Shown: positions 1 to 8,731 of the stretch, piece by piece
Layout: each line of letters starts with the position of its first letter
Numbering within the stretch: the stretch's first letter is position 1
Origin: Ketobacter sp.
GTDB taxonomy: Bacteria; Pseudomonadota; Gammaproteobacteria; Pseudomonadales; Ketobacteraceae
Assembly: GCF_003671495.1 (NCBI RefSeq)
Contig: NZ_RCHN01000003.1
Coordinates: 1 to 64,000 of the forward strand
Reading direction: 5' to 3'
DNA length: 64,000 nt
The notes under the pieces: model-generated
What the model saw: the letters and a program-made list of their open reading frames with translations, nothing else
What the model was told of the DNA's origin: nothing
The model's database searches: none
Made by a program: the position numbers and the translations under genes

Positions 1-33
1 CTTGGATGGAGTTAGTATACACAGTATACTAAC
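1..33 (+). promoter_or_regulatory. Promoter-like sequence with a perfect palindromic operator
   Basis: A perfect inverted repeat (arms GTTAGTATAC at 11-20 and GTATACTAAC at 24-33, 3-nt spacer) lies about 60 bp before the reductase gene. The right arm contains TATACT (25-30), a good -10 hexamer. A weak -35 (TTGGAT, 2-7) sits 17 bp upstream of it. A repressor bound to the palindrome would cover the -10, as is common for TetR-type regulators. The palindrome is seen directly; its role as promoter and operator is inferred, and no regulator gene for it is visible. Confidence 0.5.
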
Positions 34-94
34 AACAACAACAGCTATTCATTTTTCGATATTTATAAATAAAGGCAGTCCGAGGGATATCCCA

Positions 95-1336
95 ATGAGT
101 GAAGATCAAGTTTGTATTATTATCGGCGCCAGTCACGCCGGAGCCCAATTGGCCACAAGTGTTCGCAAGGAAGGATGGGAAGGTCGCATTCTGGTAATCG
201 GGGATGAACCGATTGCGCCCTATCACCGCCCACCGCTGTCCAAAGCCTTTTTGATGAAAGAAAAAACCGCCGACCAGCTGGAAATCTTTAAGCCCTCGGT
301 TTACGAAAAAGCCGGAGTGGAATTCAAGCTGAACGCCCGCGTGAGCAAAATCGACCGCGCCGGCAAATCCATTACCCTGGACAGTGGTGAGACCCTGCCT
401 TATACCAAATTGGCACTGTGCACCGGCGCCCGGGTACGCAAGCTGGATATCCCCGGCGGCGATCTGCCCGGCGTACACTATCTGCGCGACCTGGCGGACT
501 CTGAAGCGATCCAGGGCAGTGTTAAGGAAGGCGGCAAAGCCGTTATCGTCGGTGGTGGCTATATCGGTTTGGAAACCGCCGCATCGCTACGCAAGCTGGG
601 CATGGACGTCACCGTACTGGAAATGATGCACCGGGTGCTGGAGCGGGTAACCGCGCCGGAACTGTCTGAGTACTACACCAAGCTGCACCAAGGCCATGGC
701 GTTAAGATCATTACCGACGCCCAGGCTCAGGCCATTCTGGGTGATGGCCGCGCCCAGCAGGTGCAGTGCAATAATGACCTGACCCTGGACGCTGACCTGG
801 TGATCATCGGCATCGGTGTTATTCCCAATACCGAACTGGCGGCAGATGCCGGTCTGGAAATCGAAAACGGCATCGTGGTAGACGAGTTTGCCTGCACCCA
901 GGACCCGGATATCGTTGCTGCCGGTGACTGTACCTTCCATCCCAATGATGTGCTGGGCTATCGCCTGCGCCTGGAATCCGTGCCCAACGCCATGGAGCAG
1001 GCCAAGACGGCCGCCGCCTCCATCTGTGGCAAGCAGAAGGCCTACCATGCTCTGCCCTGGTTCTGGTCTGACCAGTATGACATCAAGCTGCAGATCGCCG
1101 GCTTTAACCGCGGCTATGATCGCGTGGTACTGCGCGGCAATCCGGACAGCAACCAGTTCGTTGCCTGGTATCTGCAAGGGGACAAAATCCTGGCCGCAGA
1201 TTGCATCAACAGCGCCAAGGAATTCATGCAGGCCAAAAAGATCATCGGCGAGCAGCTGTCGATCAGCGTGGAAGACCTGGCCAACAGCGAAAATGACCTG
1301 GTGGCATTGGTAAAGGCGGCACTTGAAGCCGCATAA
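95..1336 (+). CDS. NAD(P)H-dependent ferredoxin/rubredoxin reductase (FAD)
   Basis: A 413-residue flavoprotein of the family that passes electrons from NAD(P)H to ferredoxins or rubredoxins serving P450s, alkane hydroxylases or ring dioxygenases. It has an N-terminal FAD site (GASHAG near residue 10), the second dinucleotide site GGGYIGLE, the late FAD contact motif AAGDC, and a C-terminal reductase domain. The frame is open further upstream, but the ATG at 95 fits the family N-terminus and leaves room for the upstream promoter and operator. No ferredoxin, rubredoxin or oxygenase gene adjoins it in the window, so the electron acceptor is unknown. It may support oxidation steps that feed the thiolase/MaoC cluster downstream. 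Confidence 0.85.
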   Translation: MSEDQVCIIIGASHAGAQLATSVRKEGWEGRILVIGDEPIAPYHRPPLSKAFLMKEKTADQLEIFKPSVYEKAGVEFKLNARVSKIDRAGKSITLDSGETLPYTKLALCTGARVRKLDIPGGDLPGVHYLRDLADSEAIQGSVKEGGKAVIVGGGYIGLETAASLRKLGMDVTVLEMMHRVLERVTAPELSEYYTKLHQGHGVKIITDAQAQAILGDGRAQQVQCNNDLTLDADLVIIGIGVIPNTELAADAGLEIENGIVVDEFACTQDPDIVAAGDCTFHPNDVLGYRLRLESVPNAMEQAKTAAASICGKQKAYHALPWFWSDQYDIKLQIAGFNRGYDRVVLRGNPDSNQFVAWYLQGDKILAADCINSAKEFMQAKKIIGEQLSISVEDLANSENDLVALVKAALEAA

Positions 1337-1364
1337 GCAAGAGCGGTACCGACCCATGTAATGC

Positions 1365-1381
1365 CCGGCTTCTGAAGCCGG
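1365..1381. other. Short hairpin after the reductase gene
   Basis: CCGGCTTC (1365-1372) pairs with GAAGCCGG (1374-1381), a compact hairpin 28 bp after the reductase stop. No T-run follows, so this is not a convincing intrinsic terminator. It may stabilise the 3' end of the transcript. Confidence 0.4.
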
Positions 1382-1382
1382 A

Positions 1383-1430
1383 CTTCGCAATCCTGACAAG
1401 TTCCAAAGCCGAGCCATCAGGATTGCGAAG
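1383..1430. repeat. 14-bp perfect inverted repeat
   Basis: CTTCGCAATCCTGA (1383-1396) is exactly repeated in inverse orientation at 1417-1430, with a 20-nt loop. It lies between the reductase and the MaoC/DUF35 gene, just before a second AT-rich palindrome. It could be a transcript hairpin (terminator or attenuator without a T-run) or a protein site; the sequence does not decide. Confidence 0.55.
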
Positions 1431-1431
1431 G

Positions 1432-1473
1432 ATAAATTATGCATTATTATTGCAAATATAATGCATAATTTAT
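1432..1473. promoter_or_regulatory. 16-bp AT-rich palindrome, candidate operator
   Basis: ATAAATTATGCATTAT (1432-1447) and its exact reverse complement (1458-1473) flank a 10-nt spacer, 57 bp upstream of the MaoC/DUF35 start. The element is far more AT-rich than its surroundings, as expected of a promoter/operator region for the catabolic operon. The repeat is seen; regulator binding is inferred. Confidence 0.5.
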
Positions 1474-1529
1474 TACAATCGTGCTGTAACGCATAACAAT
1501 AACGATCATCAGCACATGAGGGAGTAGCC

Positions 1530-2522
1530 ATGTCAGATTCGTCGGCTGCGGACATTCTCAATAAAATCAAACCCCTGATGCACAAACGGGTAGGCCCCTA
1601 CAACAGTTGGAATCCGGTCTCCCGCACCCAGATCTGGCAATGGTGCAGCGCCATGGGGGATCACAACCCACTCTATCTGGACGACCAATACCGCGCTGAA
1701 CACAGCGAATTCGCTGCGGATAAAGCGGTGGCCCCACCGGCCATGATGCAGATGTGGTCCATGCGGGATGTGAACGGCCACGACGGCCCCGGCTCCACCA
1801 CCGATAATCTGTTTGAAATTCTCGACGCCCTGGAGCAGGAAGGCTATGCCGGCATCATGGCAGTGAGCTACGACCAGACCTTTCATCGCTACCTGGAAGA
1901 AGGCGACCGCGCCCACCATTACAGCACCATCATCAACGTCAGCGACCTGAAAACCACCGGTATCGGCAAAGGGTTTTTCGTCACCCAGTTAGCGGAGTTC
2001 ATGGACCAGAATGACGAGCTGTTTGCGGAAGCCCGCATCACCTATTTCAAATACCAGGTGCCGAAAAAGCCCGCCGGCGCCAGCAAGCCCAGCGCCCCCG
2101 GCAAGATCAATCGCATCCATCCGGTGGAAAACCACGACCACGCCCATTTCTGGCAGGGGCTGCGGGACGGCAAACTGCTGATCCAGAAATGCGATGATTG
2201 CGGCGAGTTGCGTCATCCACCCCAACCCATGTGTGAACACTGCCAGTCGTTGCGTTGGAGCACCATCGAGTCCAAGGGCAAAGGCACGGTCTATACCTAC
2301 ACCGTCATGCATTATCCGGAAATTCCGCCCTTTGATTATCCCAACGCCATTGTGCTGGTGGATCTGGAGGAAGGGGTGCGCATTGTGTCGCAGTTAATCG
2401 GCACCAAACCCGATGACATCAAAGTGGGTATGTCGGTGGAAATGAAACTGACGGAAGTGCAGGAGGACATGACCCTGCCCCTGTTTCATGCTGCCGACCC
2501 ATCTACTACAGAGAAACCGTAA
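1530..2522 (+). CDS. MaoC-like N-domain / DUF35 OB-fold protein (ChsH2-like)
   Basis: A 330-residue two-domain protein. Residues 1 to about 175 form a hot-dog MaoC N-type domain with the DHNPLYLD segment. Residues from about 195 on form a DUF35 module: a zinc ribbon with two CxxC pairs (CDDC and CEHC) followed by an OB-fold. This is the architecture of ChsH2, which pairs with ChsH1 to hydrate steroid enoyl-CoA thioesters and uses its DUF35 domain to hold the Ltp2 aldolase. The next two genes are exactly those partners, in the order known from the mycobacterial igr operon. The ATG has a GAGGGAG ribosome site 6 nt upstream. Similar trios also occur outside proven steroid degraders, so the substrate is inferred. 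Confidence 0.8.
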   Translation: MSDSSAADILNKIKPLMHKRVGPYNSWNPVSRTQIWQWCSAMGDHNPLYLDDQYRAEHSEFAADKAVAPPAMMQMWSMRDVNGHDGPGSTTDNLFEILDALEQEGYAGIMAVSYDQTFHRYLEEGDRAHHYSTIINVSDLKTTGIGKGFFVTQLAEFMDQNDELFAEARITYFKYQVPKKPAGASKPSAPGKINRIHPVENHDHAHFWQGLRDGKLLIQKCDDCGELRHPPQPMCEHCQSLRWSTIESKGKGTVYTYTVMHYPEIPPFDYPNAIVLVDLEEGVRIVSQLIGTKPDDIKVGMSVEMKLTEVQEDMTLPLFHAADPSTTEKP

Positions 2523-2532
2523 GGAGGCGATG

Positions 2533-3000
2533 ATGTCTGACGCAAATCTTAACTACAGGAATGTAATCGCCTCTGAACTGTCCGTGGGTGATGCTCTGCC
2601 GGAATTTGAATTACCCATTACGGCGAAATTGGTGGTATCCACCGCCATGGCATCCCAGGATTTTCAGGATGTGCATCACGACAAGGATGCCGCCATCGCC
2701 AAGGGTACCCCGGATATTTTTATGAACATCCTCACCACCAACGGCTTTGTGGGCCGTTACCTGACGGACTGGGCCGGCCCCGGCAGCCGCATTAAAAAAA
2801 TCCAGTTCAACCTGGGGGCGCCGAATTTTCCCGGCGACACCATGATCATGAGTGGTGAAGTGACCGAATTGAGCCAGGAGGGTGAACACCATCTGGCCCA
2901 TGTAAATTTCAAAGGCAAAAACGGCATGGGCAATCACGTGAGCGGTGTTGCGGTGGTGCAACTGGCCGGGGCGCAGCAGAACGGGGGGGCAAACGGATGA
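2533..3000 (+). CDS. MaoC-family enoyl-CoA hydratase (ChsH1-like)
   Basis: A 155-residue single hot-dog-fold protein carrying a hydratase-type segment DFQDVHHD near residue 36, with the Asp/His pair expected of MaoC hydratases. In ChsH1-ChsH2 systems this subunit carries the catalytic residues and the larger partner lacks them. A strong AAGGAGG ribosome site (2521-2527) best fits the second of two adjacent ATGs, at 2533. The gene starts 10 bp after the previous stop and its own stop overlaps the next ATG (ATGA), so the three genes are translationally coupled. Confidence 0.8.
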   Translation: MSDANLNYRNVIASELSVGDALPEFELPITAKLVVSTAMASQDFQDVHHDKDAAIAKGTPDIFMNILTTNGFVGRYLTDWAGPGSRIKKIQFNLGAPNFPGDTMIMSGEVTELSQEGEHHLAHVNFKGKNGMGNHVSGVAVVQLAGAQQNGGANG

Positions 3001-4172
3001 GCCATACCTTATCCCGCAAAGCCGCCATCGTCGGCATTGGCGCCACCGAATTTTCCAAGGATTCCGGCCGCAGTGAAATGCAGCTGGCCTGTGAAGCGGT
3101 GAAAGCGGCACTGGACGATGCCGGACTCAACGGCAGCGCCATTGATGGCATGGCCAGCTTCAGCATGGACAACAACTGGGAAAACGAAATCCTGCGCCAA
3201 GTAGGCGGCAAGGCACTGAAATTCTTTTCCCGCACGGAATTCGGGGGCGGTGCTGCCTGCGGTCCGTTTGTGCACGCCGCCACTGCGATCGCCAGCGGCC
3301 TGTGTGAGACCGTGGTGATTTATCGCGCCTTGAATGAACGCTCCGGTTTGCGCTTTGGCAGCGGACAGATGATGAATAACAGTCCCCTGGACCCCAACAT
3401 CATCAACTTCAGCCATTATTTTCCCTACGGCTTTATGACGCCTGCAGCCTGGATCGCCTTCAGTGCCCGCCGTTACATGCACGAATACGGCGCCACCAGC
3501 GAAGACTTCGGCCGGGTGGCAGTGGCCATGCGCGATTTTGCCGCCACCAATCCCAATGCGTTTTTCTACGAGCGCCCCATCACGCTGGAAGAACATCAGG
3601 CATCGCGCATGATCGCTGATCCGCTGCGCTTGTACGACTGCTGCCAGGAAAGCGATGGTGCCGTGGCGTTTGTGGTGACGTCGATGGAACGGGCCAAAGA
3701 CCTGGCCAACACCCCGGCGGTGATCGCCAGCGCACGCCAAAGCATTGTGAAAGAATCCCGAATGATGACGCCGTTCTATGGAGAAACGCTGTCGGGCATT
3801 CCCGAATTCGACGCCTGCGCCGGTGAGGTGTATGCCATGGCCGGACTGTCGCCCAACGACATTAATGTGGCCTGTCTGTACGATCACTTTTCTCCCTGGG
3901 TGTTGCCACAGCTGGAGGCCTTTGGCTTTTGTGATCGCGGCGAAGCCAAAGATTTCGTCAAAGACGGTCATATCAATCGCGGCGGCAAGTTACCGGTGAA
4001 TCCCCACGGCGGCCAATTGGGCGAAGCCTATATCCACGGCATGAACGGCATCGCCGAAGCGGTGCGCCAGATTCGAGGCACCTCGGTGAACCAGGTGGAA
4101 AACGTGGATCACGTGCTGATTACTGCCGGTGCCGGTGTGCCCACCGGGGCTGCGATTCTGGAACGGGGTTGA
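2997..4172 (+). CDS. Thiolase-like lipid-transfer protein / aldolase (Ltp2-like)
   Basis: A 391-residue thiolase-fold protein of the SCP-x/lipid-transfer type. It has the family segments YDCCQESDGA (mid-protein) and NPHGGQLGEAYIHG near the C-terminus. Members that partner with DUF35 proteins act as retro-aldolases that remove the last side-chain carbons of steroid-CoA intermediates rather than as true thiolases. The direct neighbourhood of DUF35 and MaoC genes supports that reading. It starts in the ATGA overlap with the upstream hydratase. A plain acyl-CoA thiolase role is the alternative. Confidence 0.8.
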   Translation: MSHTLSRKAAIVGIGATEFSKDSGRSEMQLACEAVKAALDDAGLNGSAIDGMASFSMDNNWENEILRQVGGKALKFFSRTEFGGGAACGPFVHAATAIASGLCETVVIYRALNERSGLRFGSGQMMNNSPLDPNIINFSHYFPYGFMTPAAWIAFSARRYMHEYGATSEDFGRVAVAMRDFAATNPNAFFYERPITLEEHQASRMIADPLRLYDCCQESDGAVAFVVTSMERAKDLANTPAVIASARQSIVKESRMMTPFYGETLSGIPEFDACAGEVYAMAGLSPNDINVACLYDHFSPWVLPQLEAFGFCDRGEAKDFVKDGHINRGGKLPVNPHGGQLGEAYIHGMNGIAEAVRQIRGTSVNQVENVDHVLITAGAGVPTGAAILERG

Positions 4173-4176
4173 CGTC

Positions 4177-4596
4177 ATGACGATTCCCGCCGGTTTCGAC
4201 AGCTCTGGCTTTGCCCCCTATTCCGATCACTGCGGCCCCATCCGTTATAAGCGTGAGACGTTAGAAGACGGCAGCATTCGGGGTTGGGCCGGTGTCCTGC
4301 TGCAGGATCATCACATCGGCGGCAACAACCGGGGCCACGGCGGCCTGCTGATGACCATACTGGATGAAGCGCTGGGCATGAACGCCTGCATCAGTCGCCA
4401 GATGCAGCCGGCGGTGACCGTATCCATGAACACCCAGTTTTTTGCGCCCATGACCGCCGGCGAGTTTTTGATGGCCTATGGCAAGGTCACCCATGCCACC
4501 GCCACCATGGCGTTCATGGAGGGCGAAGCCTGGTGTGGTGATGCGCTGGTGGGCAAAGCCACCGGAGTGTGGAAATACCTGAAACGGACGCAGTAA
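4177..4596 (+). CDS. PaaI-type hot-dog acyl-CoA thioesterase
   Basis: A 139-residue hot-dog-fold protein with the GHGGLLMTILDEALG helix typical of PaaI/YbgC-like thioesterases, which release CoA from stalled or aromatic acyl-CoA esters. The frame runs back into the thiolase gene; the ATG at 4177, four bases after the thiolase stop and preceded by GGGG, is the sensible start. As part of the operon it probably salvages CoA during catabolism of the pathway substrate, which cannot be read from sequence. Confidence 0.75.
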   Translation: MTIPAGFDSSGFAPYSDHCGPIRYKRETLEDGSIRGWAGVLLQDHHIGGNNRGHGGLLMTILDEALGMNACISRQMQPAVTVSMNTQFFAPMTAGEFLMAYGKVTHATATMAFMEGEAWCGDALVGKATGVWKYLKRTQ

Positions 4597-4606
4597 CGAG
4601 GCAACC

Positions 4607-5383
4607 ATGTTTGATTTTTCCGGCAAAAGCGTGATCGTCACCGGCGGCAGTAAAGGCGTTGGTTTCGGCATCAGTGCAGCATTCCTTGCAGCCGGTGCAG
4701 ATGTTTTTATCTGTGGGCGCAGCGCTCCGGAATCCCTGCCGCACGCTAACGGTAAAACCGCGGTGTTTCACAGCGTGGACGTGCGCCAACCGGAAGCCAC
4801 TCAACAACTCATTGACGCGGTGCTCAACCAAAGCGGGCGCCTGGATGTCCTGATCAACAACGCCGGTGGCAGCCCGCCGGTGGCGGCAGCGGATTCCTCA
4901 CCACGACTGACGGAATCCATCATCCGCCTCAACCTGATTGCCCCCATGATCCTGGCCCAGCAGGCCTATCACGCCATGCGCAACACCGGTGGCAGCATCA
5001 TCAACATCGCCAGCATCTCGGGCGAACGCCCATCACCGGGCACGGCCGCCTACGGTGCCGCCAAAGCCGGCCTGATCAACGCCACCCGCTCCCTGGCCCA
5101 GGAATGGGGAGCAGACCAGGTGCGGGTCAACGCCATCATCGCCGGTATGATCAAAACCGAAGCCTCCCACGATCACTACGGCGGCCAGGCCGGTATCCAC
5201 CTGATCGAGGAATCCCTGCCCATGAAGCGCATGGCGGTGCCGGATGACATTGCCCACGCCTGCCTGTTTCTGGCCGATGACCACGCCGCCTACATCAGCG
5301 GTGCTGCCCTGGAAGTGTATGGCGCCGGTGAGCCGCCGAGCTTTTTGAAGTTGGCCCAGGATGCCTTCAGTCTGCGTGAGTAG
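4607..5383 (+). CDS. Short-chain dehydrogenase/reductase
   Basis: A 258-residue classical SDR: cofactor motif TGGSKGVG near residue 11, NNAGG near residue 83, and catalytic YGAAK near residue 147. It closes the catabolic operon 10 bp after the thioesterase. Oxidation of a hydroxyacyl-CoA or hydroxysteroid intermediate is the likely role. Its stop codon directly abuts the stop of the convergent FadL-type gene, leaving no space for a terminator between the two transcripts. Confidence 0.8.
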   Translation: MFDFSGKSVIVTGGSKGVGFGISAAFLAAGADVFICGRSAPESLPHANGKTAVFHSVDVRQPEATQQLIDAVLNQSGRLDVLINNAGGSPPVAAADSSPRLTESIIRLNLIAPMILAQQAYHAMRNTGGSIINIASISGERPSPGTAAYGAAKAGLINATRSLAQEWGADQVRVNAIIAGMIKTEASHDHYGGQAGIHLIEESLPMKRMAVPDDIAHACLFLADDHAAYISGAALEVYGAGEPPSFLKLAQDAFSLRE

Positions 5384-7072
5384 CTAAAACGGCTGGGTGA
5401 AACTCAACTCCAGCATGAAGGTCTCCAGCTCCACCTGAAGATCCGAGCCAGCGTAAGGGCTGTAGATCAGTTTGGAGGCATCCAGGGAGTTTCCCACGTC
5501 TGCGGTTCCACCGGGCATGTCCAGGCTGGATTTCATATAACCCACCGCCATTTCCAGAATCGCATCACTGGCCAGCTCCATGCCGAAACCGGCGCCGTAA
5601 AATGTGCCGGACCCTAACGGCAGCAACGGCGTCAACCCATCTGCCGGCAACGAGGTGGGGCGATCCTCGACCCCCAACCGCAACACGGTGGTGGGGGAAT
5701 ACTGGTACTCAATACCCACCGCCCAGTTCCAGGTGTCTTCCAACCCAAGGGGAAAGGCGATGCGCTGCTTGCCCGCCAGATCCGGCTGCACGATTTCCGC
5801 CAGACGCAAAAAATCCACCGGCTCGGAAAACTCCACTTCCAGCACCTGCCAGGCAGACCAGCCGGCAAACTTGTAATCCAGGTTCAGTTTGAAATTCTCG
5901 GTAAGTTGAATGCTGGCCCCGAACATATACTGCTCTGGCATGTCCATGGATATAAAGGCATCCCCCTCGGTATAACTTTCCCCCTGGGGAAACGACCAGC
6001 CCAACACCCGCAACAGAGAATCAATCTGCCCCGCCAGGGTGACGCCGTTAGCATCCGGCACCAGAAACGGCTGCAGGAAACCATTCCAGTTATCCCCATT
6101 GGTCCAGCGGAACCAGCCTTCCATGTCCATGGGGAAAGAAGCAATGTAATTGGCCCCCAGGGTGAGCCAGGCGGTGGGGCGCCACAACACCCCGAAGTTG
6201 AATCCGGGCACCAAGGCCTTTTCCACTTCGAACTCCAGGTACGCCAGTTGGTTGTACAACCCCAGGCGCTCCCCTGCACACAACTCCGAGGCCAGGTCCT
6301 GAAAACCAATGAACGCATCATTCTGTGCAATAGGGCACTGGCTCTGAAGATCCCCCAGGAATAATTGCCCGGCATGGGGCGCCCGTATGGGCAGATCCAT
6401 TCCCACGCCAATGTAGTTGAACGTCAGCGCCGCACCGACATCCAGTTGATCGGTGATGCTGACGCCGATGCTGGGCGAAAAGTAGGTGAGATGCATCATC
6501 GACATGCGTTCACCGATAAAGCGGCCCGGGTCATCTTCCTCCCGATAAAAGCCCACCATCATGGGGGAATACACGTTGGTGGCCAGGGTATAGCCTTTAC
6601 CGGGCGGCGCATAGGAAGCACCGCCCAAAGGCGCAATGATCGCCGGCAGATCGGTCATGCCCACAAACGGCAGCATCAACGACGCGCCGCTGGTCTCGCT
6701 GGTGCTCATATGGGCTTCATCATAAAAGTAGTCGTCCTCGAACAGGCCGGACGCCTCCATGGCCTGCAACTGGGACTTGCGGGGCTCAACATAGTCGCCG
6801 ATTTCCATCACCACCGAAAAGTCCGCTGCCACCACTTTCAGCTGCAGGGTGCGCCCCTTGATGCGCGCGAGACCGGCGGGATTAAAATGGATGGAATCGA
6901 TACCGGGTGGGTCCGCGGTAACCGCATGACCCAGGGAAACCGCCTTGGCATTACCAATGGTGAGGCTGTCTGCCACCACCGCCTGTGCATTGAGAGGCAG
7001 TACGGCAAGCACAGCAACCGCAATCAAAGACAATAACCGCCCGTCAGGCAGTCGTTGAGTTGCCTGTTTCAT
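5384..7072 (-). CDS. FadL/OmpP1-type outer-membrane hydrophobic-substrate transporter
   Basis: A 562-residue protein with a signal peptide (cleavage near residue 32, after NAQA) and the FadL-type hatch motif HFNPAGL shortly after, followed by a long amphipathic beta-strand pattern ending in an aromatic residue (QPF). FadL proteins take fatty acids, alkanes and aromatic or steroid-like compounds through the outer membrane. The gene has a strong AAGGAG ribosome site and lies downstream of a second FadL-type gene, probably in one transcript. At 562 residues it is longer than E. coli FadL (about 446), so it has extended loops. Confidence 0.85.
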   Translation of the reverse strand: MKQATQRLPDGRLLSLIAVAVLAVLPLNAQAVVADSLTIGNAKAVSLGHAVTADPPGIDSIHFNPAGLARIKGRTLQLKVVAADFSVVMEIGDYVEPRKSQLQAMEASGLFEDDYFYDEAHMSTSETSGASLMLPFVGMTDLPAIIAPLGGASYAPPGKGYTLATNVYSPMMVGFYREEDDPGRFIGERMSMMHLTYFSPSIGVSITDQLDVGAALTFNYIGVGMDLPIRAPHAGQLFLGDLQSQCPIAQNDAFIGFQDLASELCAGERLGLYNQLAYLEFEVEKALVPGFNFGVLWRPTAWLTLGANYIASFPMDMEGWFRWTNGDNWNGFLQPFLVPDANGVTLAGQIDSLLRVLGWSFPQGESYTEGDAFISMDMPEQYMFGASIQLTENFKLNLDYKFAGWSAWQVLEVEFSEPVDFLRLAEIVQPDLAGKQRIAFPLGLEDTWNWAVGIEYQYSPTTVLRLGVEDRPTSLPADGLTPLLPLGSGTFYGAGFGMELASDAILEMAVGYMKSSLDMPGGTADVGNSLDASKLIYSPYAGSDLQVELETFMLELSFTQPF

Positions 7073-7162
7073 ACGCTCTCCTTAGCGCGAAACAACAAAC
7101 CCGCGATACTGCGTTACGGTTGCTTTGTTATCGTTGTGAGTAGGTGTGTTTAGTCTTGGCGT

Positions 7163-8731
7163 TTAGTATTGGTAATTCGCCGACAACCCCAGGAATACCG
7201 ATTCCACCGTCTGCAAACCGGGGCAGCCGGATTTCACCAACTGGCCGGCACGGCAGGTGGGTGTGTCCACCGGATTGCCCTCACTGTCATAGGGCTGATC
7301 GATGGTGTATTCCACTGTGGCGTAGTTAAAGCCGATATCCAGAATCCAACGGCCCTGTTGTGTGCCATAGCCAATGTAAAATGAATCCTGTTTGTCCGCG
7401 GGGGGCGGGGTGAAGGCATTGGTGTAGGCTTCCGGCGTGGCGCTGTTGCCCACGCTGTAACCGAAGCGCAGGTACTGATTGCGCTTGAAGTTCCACTCCA
7501 AGCCAAAACTCCACACATCCGCATCTTCCCAATCCAGCGTCTGGCCCAACCGGTCCAGGCCCGTGGCCTCAAAAATGGGCTCCTTCAATTCCACAATAAA
7601 ATCCTTGTTGGAATCGGAGTAATACGCGCGCCGCCAATCCATGGCGAACAACAGGTTCGGCGTCACCTGCAGGGCGATACCCAATTCAATGGCTTCTGCT
7701 GTGGACCAGGAAATCTGCGAATCAATGTCGGTGGCAATTTTTTCCGCCACGTTATAGATGTCGTCGTTGCTGGTGATGGACACCAACTGCGATACGCCGG
7801 GAATGGAATTCACCAGATCCGCGTACCCCCCCACCGGCAAACCACCCAGCATGTTCAGAGCCGGGTTGATCAGCATATTGGATTCCAACACCACATCGGT
7901 GGTGCCCTTCATTGTGGTGGTGGTTTTGGTGCGATAGGCTGCGGCCACGGTGAAGTATTCCGTCACATCGTAACTCATGCCCAGCAATACCCCCGGGGTG
8001 CCCACGCCGTACATTTTGGACTGCACCTGGGTGTAACCCAAACCGTAAGATCCCACCGGCGAGTCCGGCTCGGTGAAAGCACCGGCAAAATCCTCGGTGG
8101 TCTGCTGTTCAAACATGCCGAAGGGAAAGCGGAAGGAAACGCCAACCCGGAAACGATCGTTGACGCGATAGCTGACAGGAAAAGCCAGTTCAAACAAAGC
8201 CAGGTTGACCATCTCCTCCCGCCCCCGGGACAGGCACTGGTCATTGTCGATGGCGGTAGGGTCCAACATCACACCGCCGTTACCGTCGCTCAGGATCACA
8301 TCACTGGGTGCACGGGTGCATTTTTTGCCGGTGCCATAACGCTTCACATCCTCATAGCCGCCACCAAAACCCAGAGCCAGATAAAAAGATGCCCCATAGG
8401 CCAGATCGTTGGAGTGCTTGTTGATATAGCCCCAGAACGGCAGCGGCACGGCGATCCAGTCAGACTCCTGATAATGATCCGGACCGGCGAAGGAGCCACC
8501 CAGTTTCACCCCCAACAAGGTGAAGGCGCTTTGATTCTGTGAGGTGGGGTTCTGCACCAGGTTCGCCGGATTATGCAACACCGCCGCCGGGCTTTTCAGG
8601 TGCGCCAGGCCGGCGCCACCCATCCCCATGTTGCGCGCATCGTACATGCCCGGTGCTTCGGGATTGCCTAAGCAAAATATGGGATTAAGCAAAGAAAAAA
8701 CGAACCCCAGCGCCACTATTAGCCGTGTCAT
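7163..8731 (-). CDS. FadL-type outer-membrane transporter, second copy
   Basis: A 522-residue FadL-family barrel: signal peptide in the first 22 residues, GMGGAGLA and LHNPANL hatch motifs, beta-strand alternation throughout and a C-terminal aromatic (NYQY). The ribosome site AAGGAG precedes the ATG. It differs clearly from its downstream neighbour, so the pair is not a recent duplication. Together with the convergent thiolase/MaoC operon it suggests uptake and degradation of a hydrophobic compound. The 461-bp region upstream contains a long palindrome that may control both copies. Confidence 0.85.
   Translation of the reverse strand: MTRLIVALGFVFSLLNPIFCLGNPEAPGMYDARNMGMGGAGLAHLKSPAAVLHNPANLVQNPTSQNQSAFTLLGVKLGGSFAGPDHYQESDWIAVPLPFWGYINKHSNDLAYGASFYLALGFGGGYEDVKRYGTGKKCTRAPSDVILSDGNGGVMLDPTAIDNDQCLSRGREEMVNLALFELAFPVSYRVNDRFRVGVSFRFPFGMFEQQTTEDFAGAFTEPDSPVGSYGLGYTQVQSKMYGVGTPGVLLGMSYDVTEYFTVAAAYRTKTTTTMKGTTDVVLESNMLINPALNMLGGLPVGGYADLVNSIPGVSQLVSITSNDDIYNVAEKIATDIDSQISWSTAEAIELGIALQVTPNLLFAMDWRRAYYSDSNKDFIVELKEPIFEATGLDRLGQTLDWEDADVWSFGLEWNFKRNQYLRFGYSVGNSATPEAYTNAFTPPPADKQDSFYIGYGTQQGRWILDIGFNYATVEYTIDQPYDSEGNPVDTPTCRAGQLVKSGCPGLQTVESVFLGLSANYQY

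Noticed and set aside
2-94. N-terminal extension of the ferredoxin reductase from the start of the window
   Set aside because: The 31 extra residues cover the promoter/palindrome region and are not like the family; the ATG at 95 fits the FAD-binding start.
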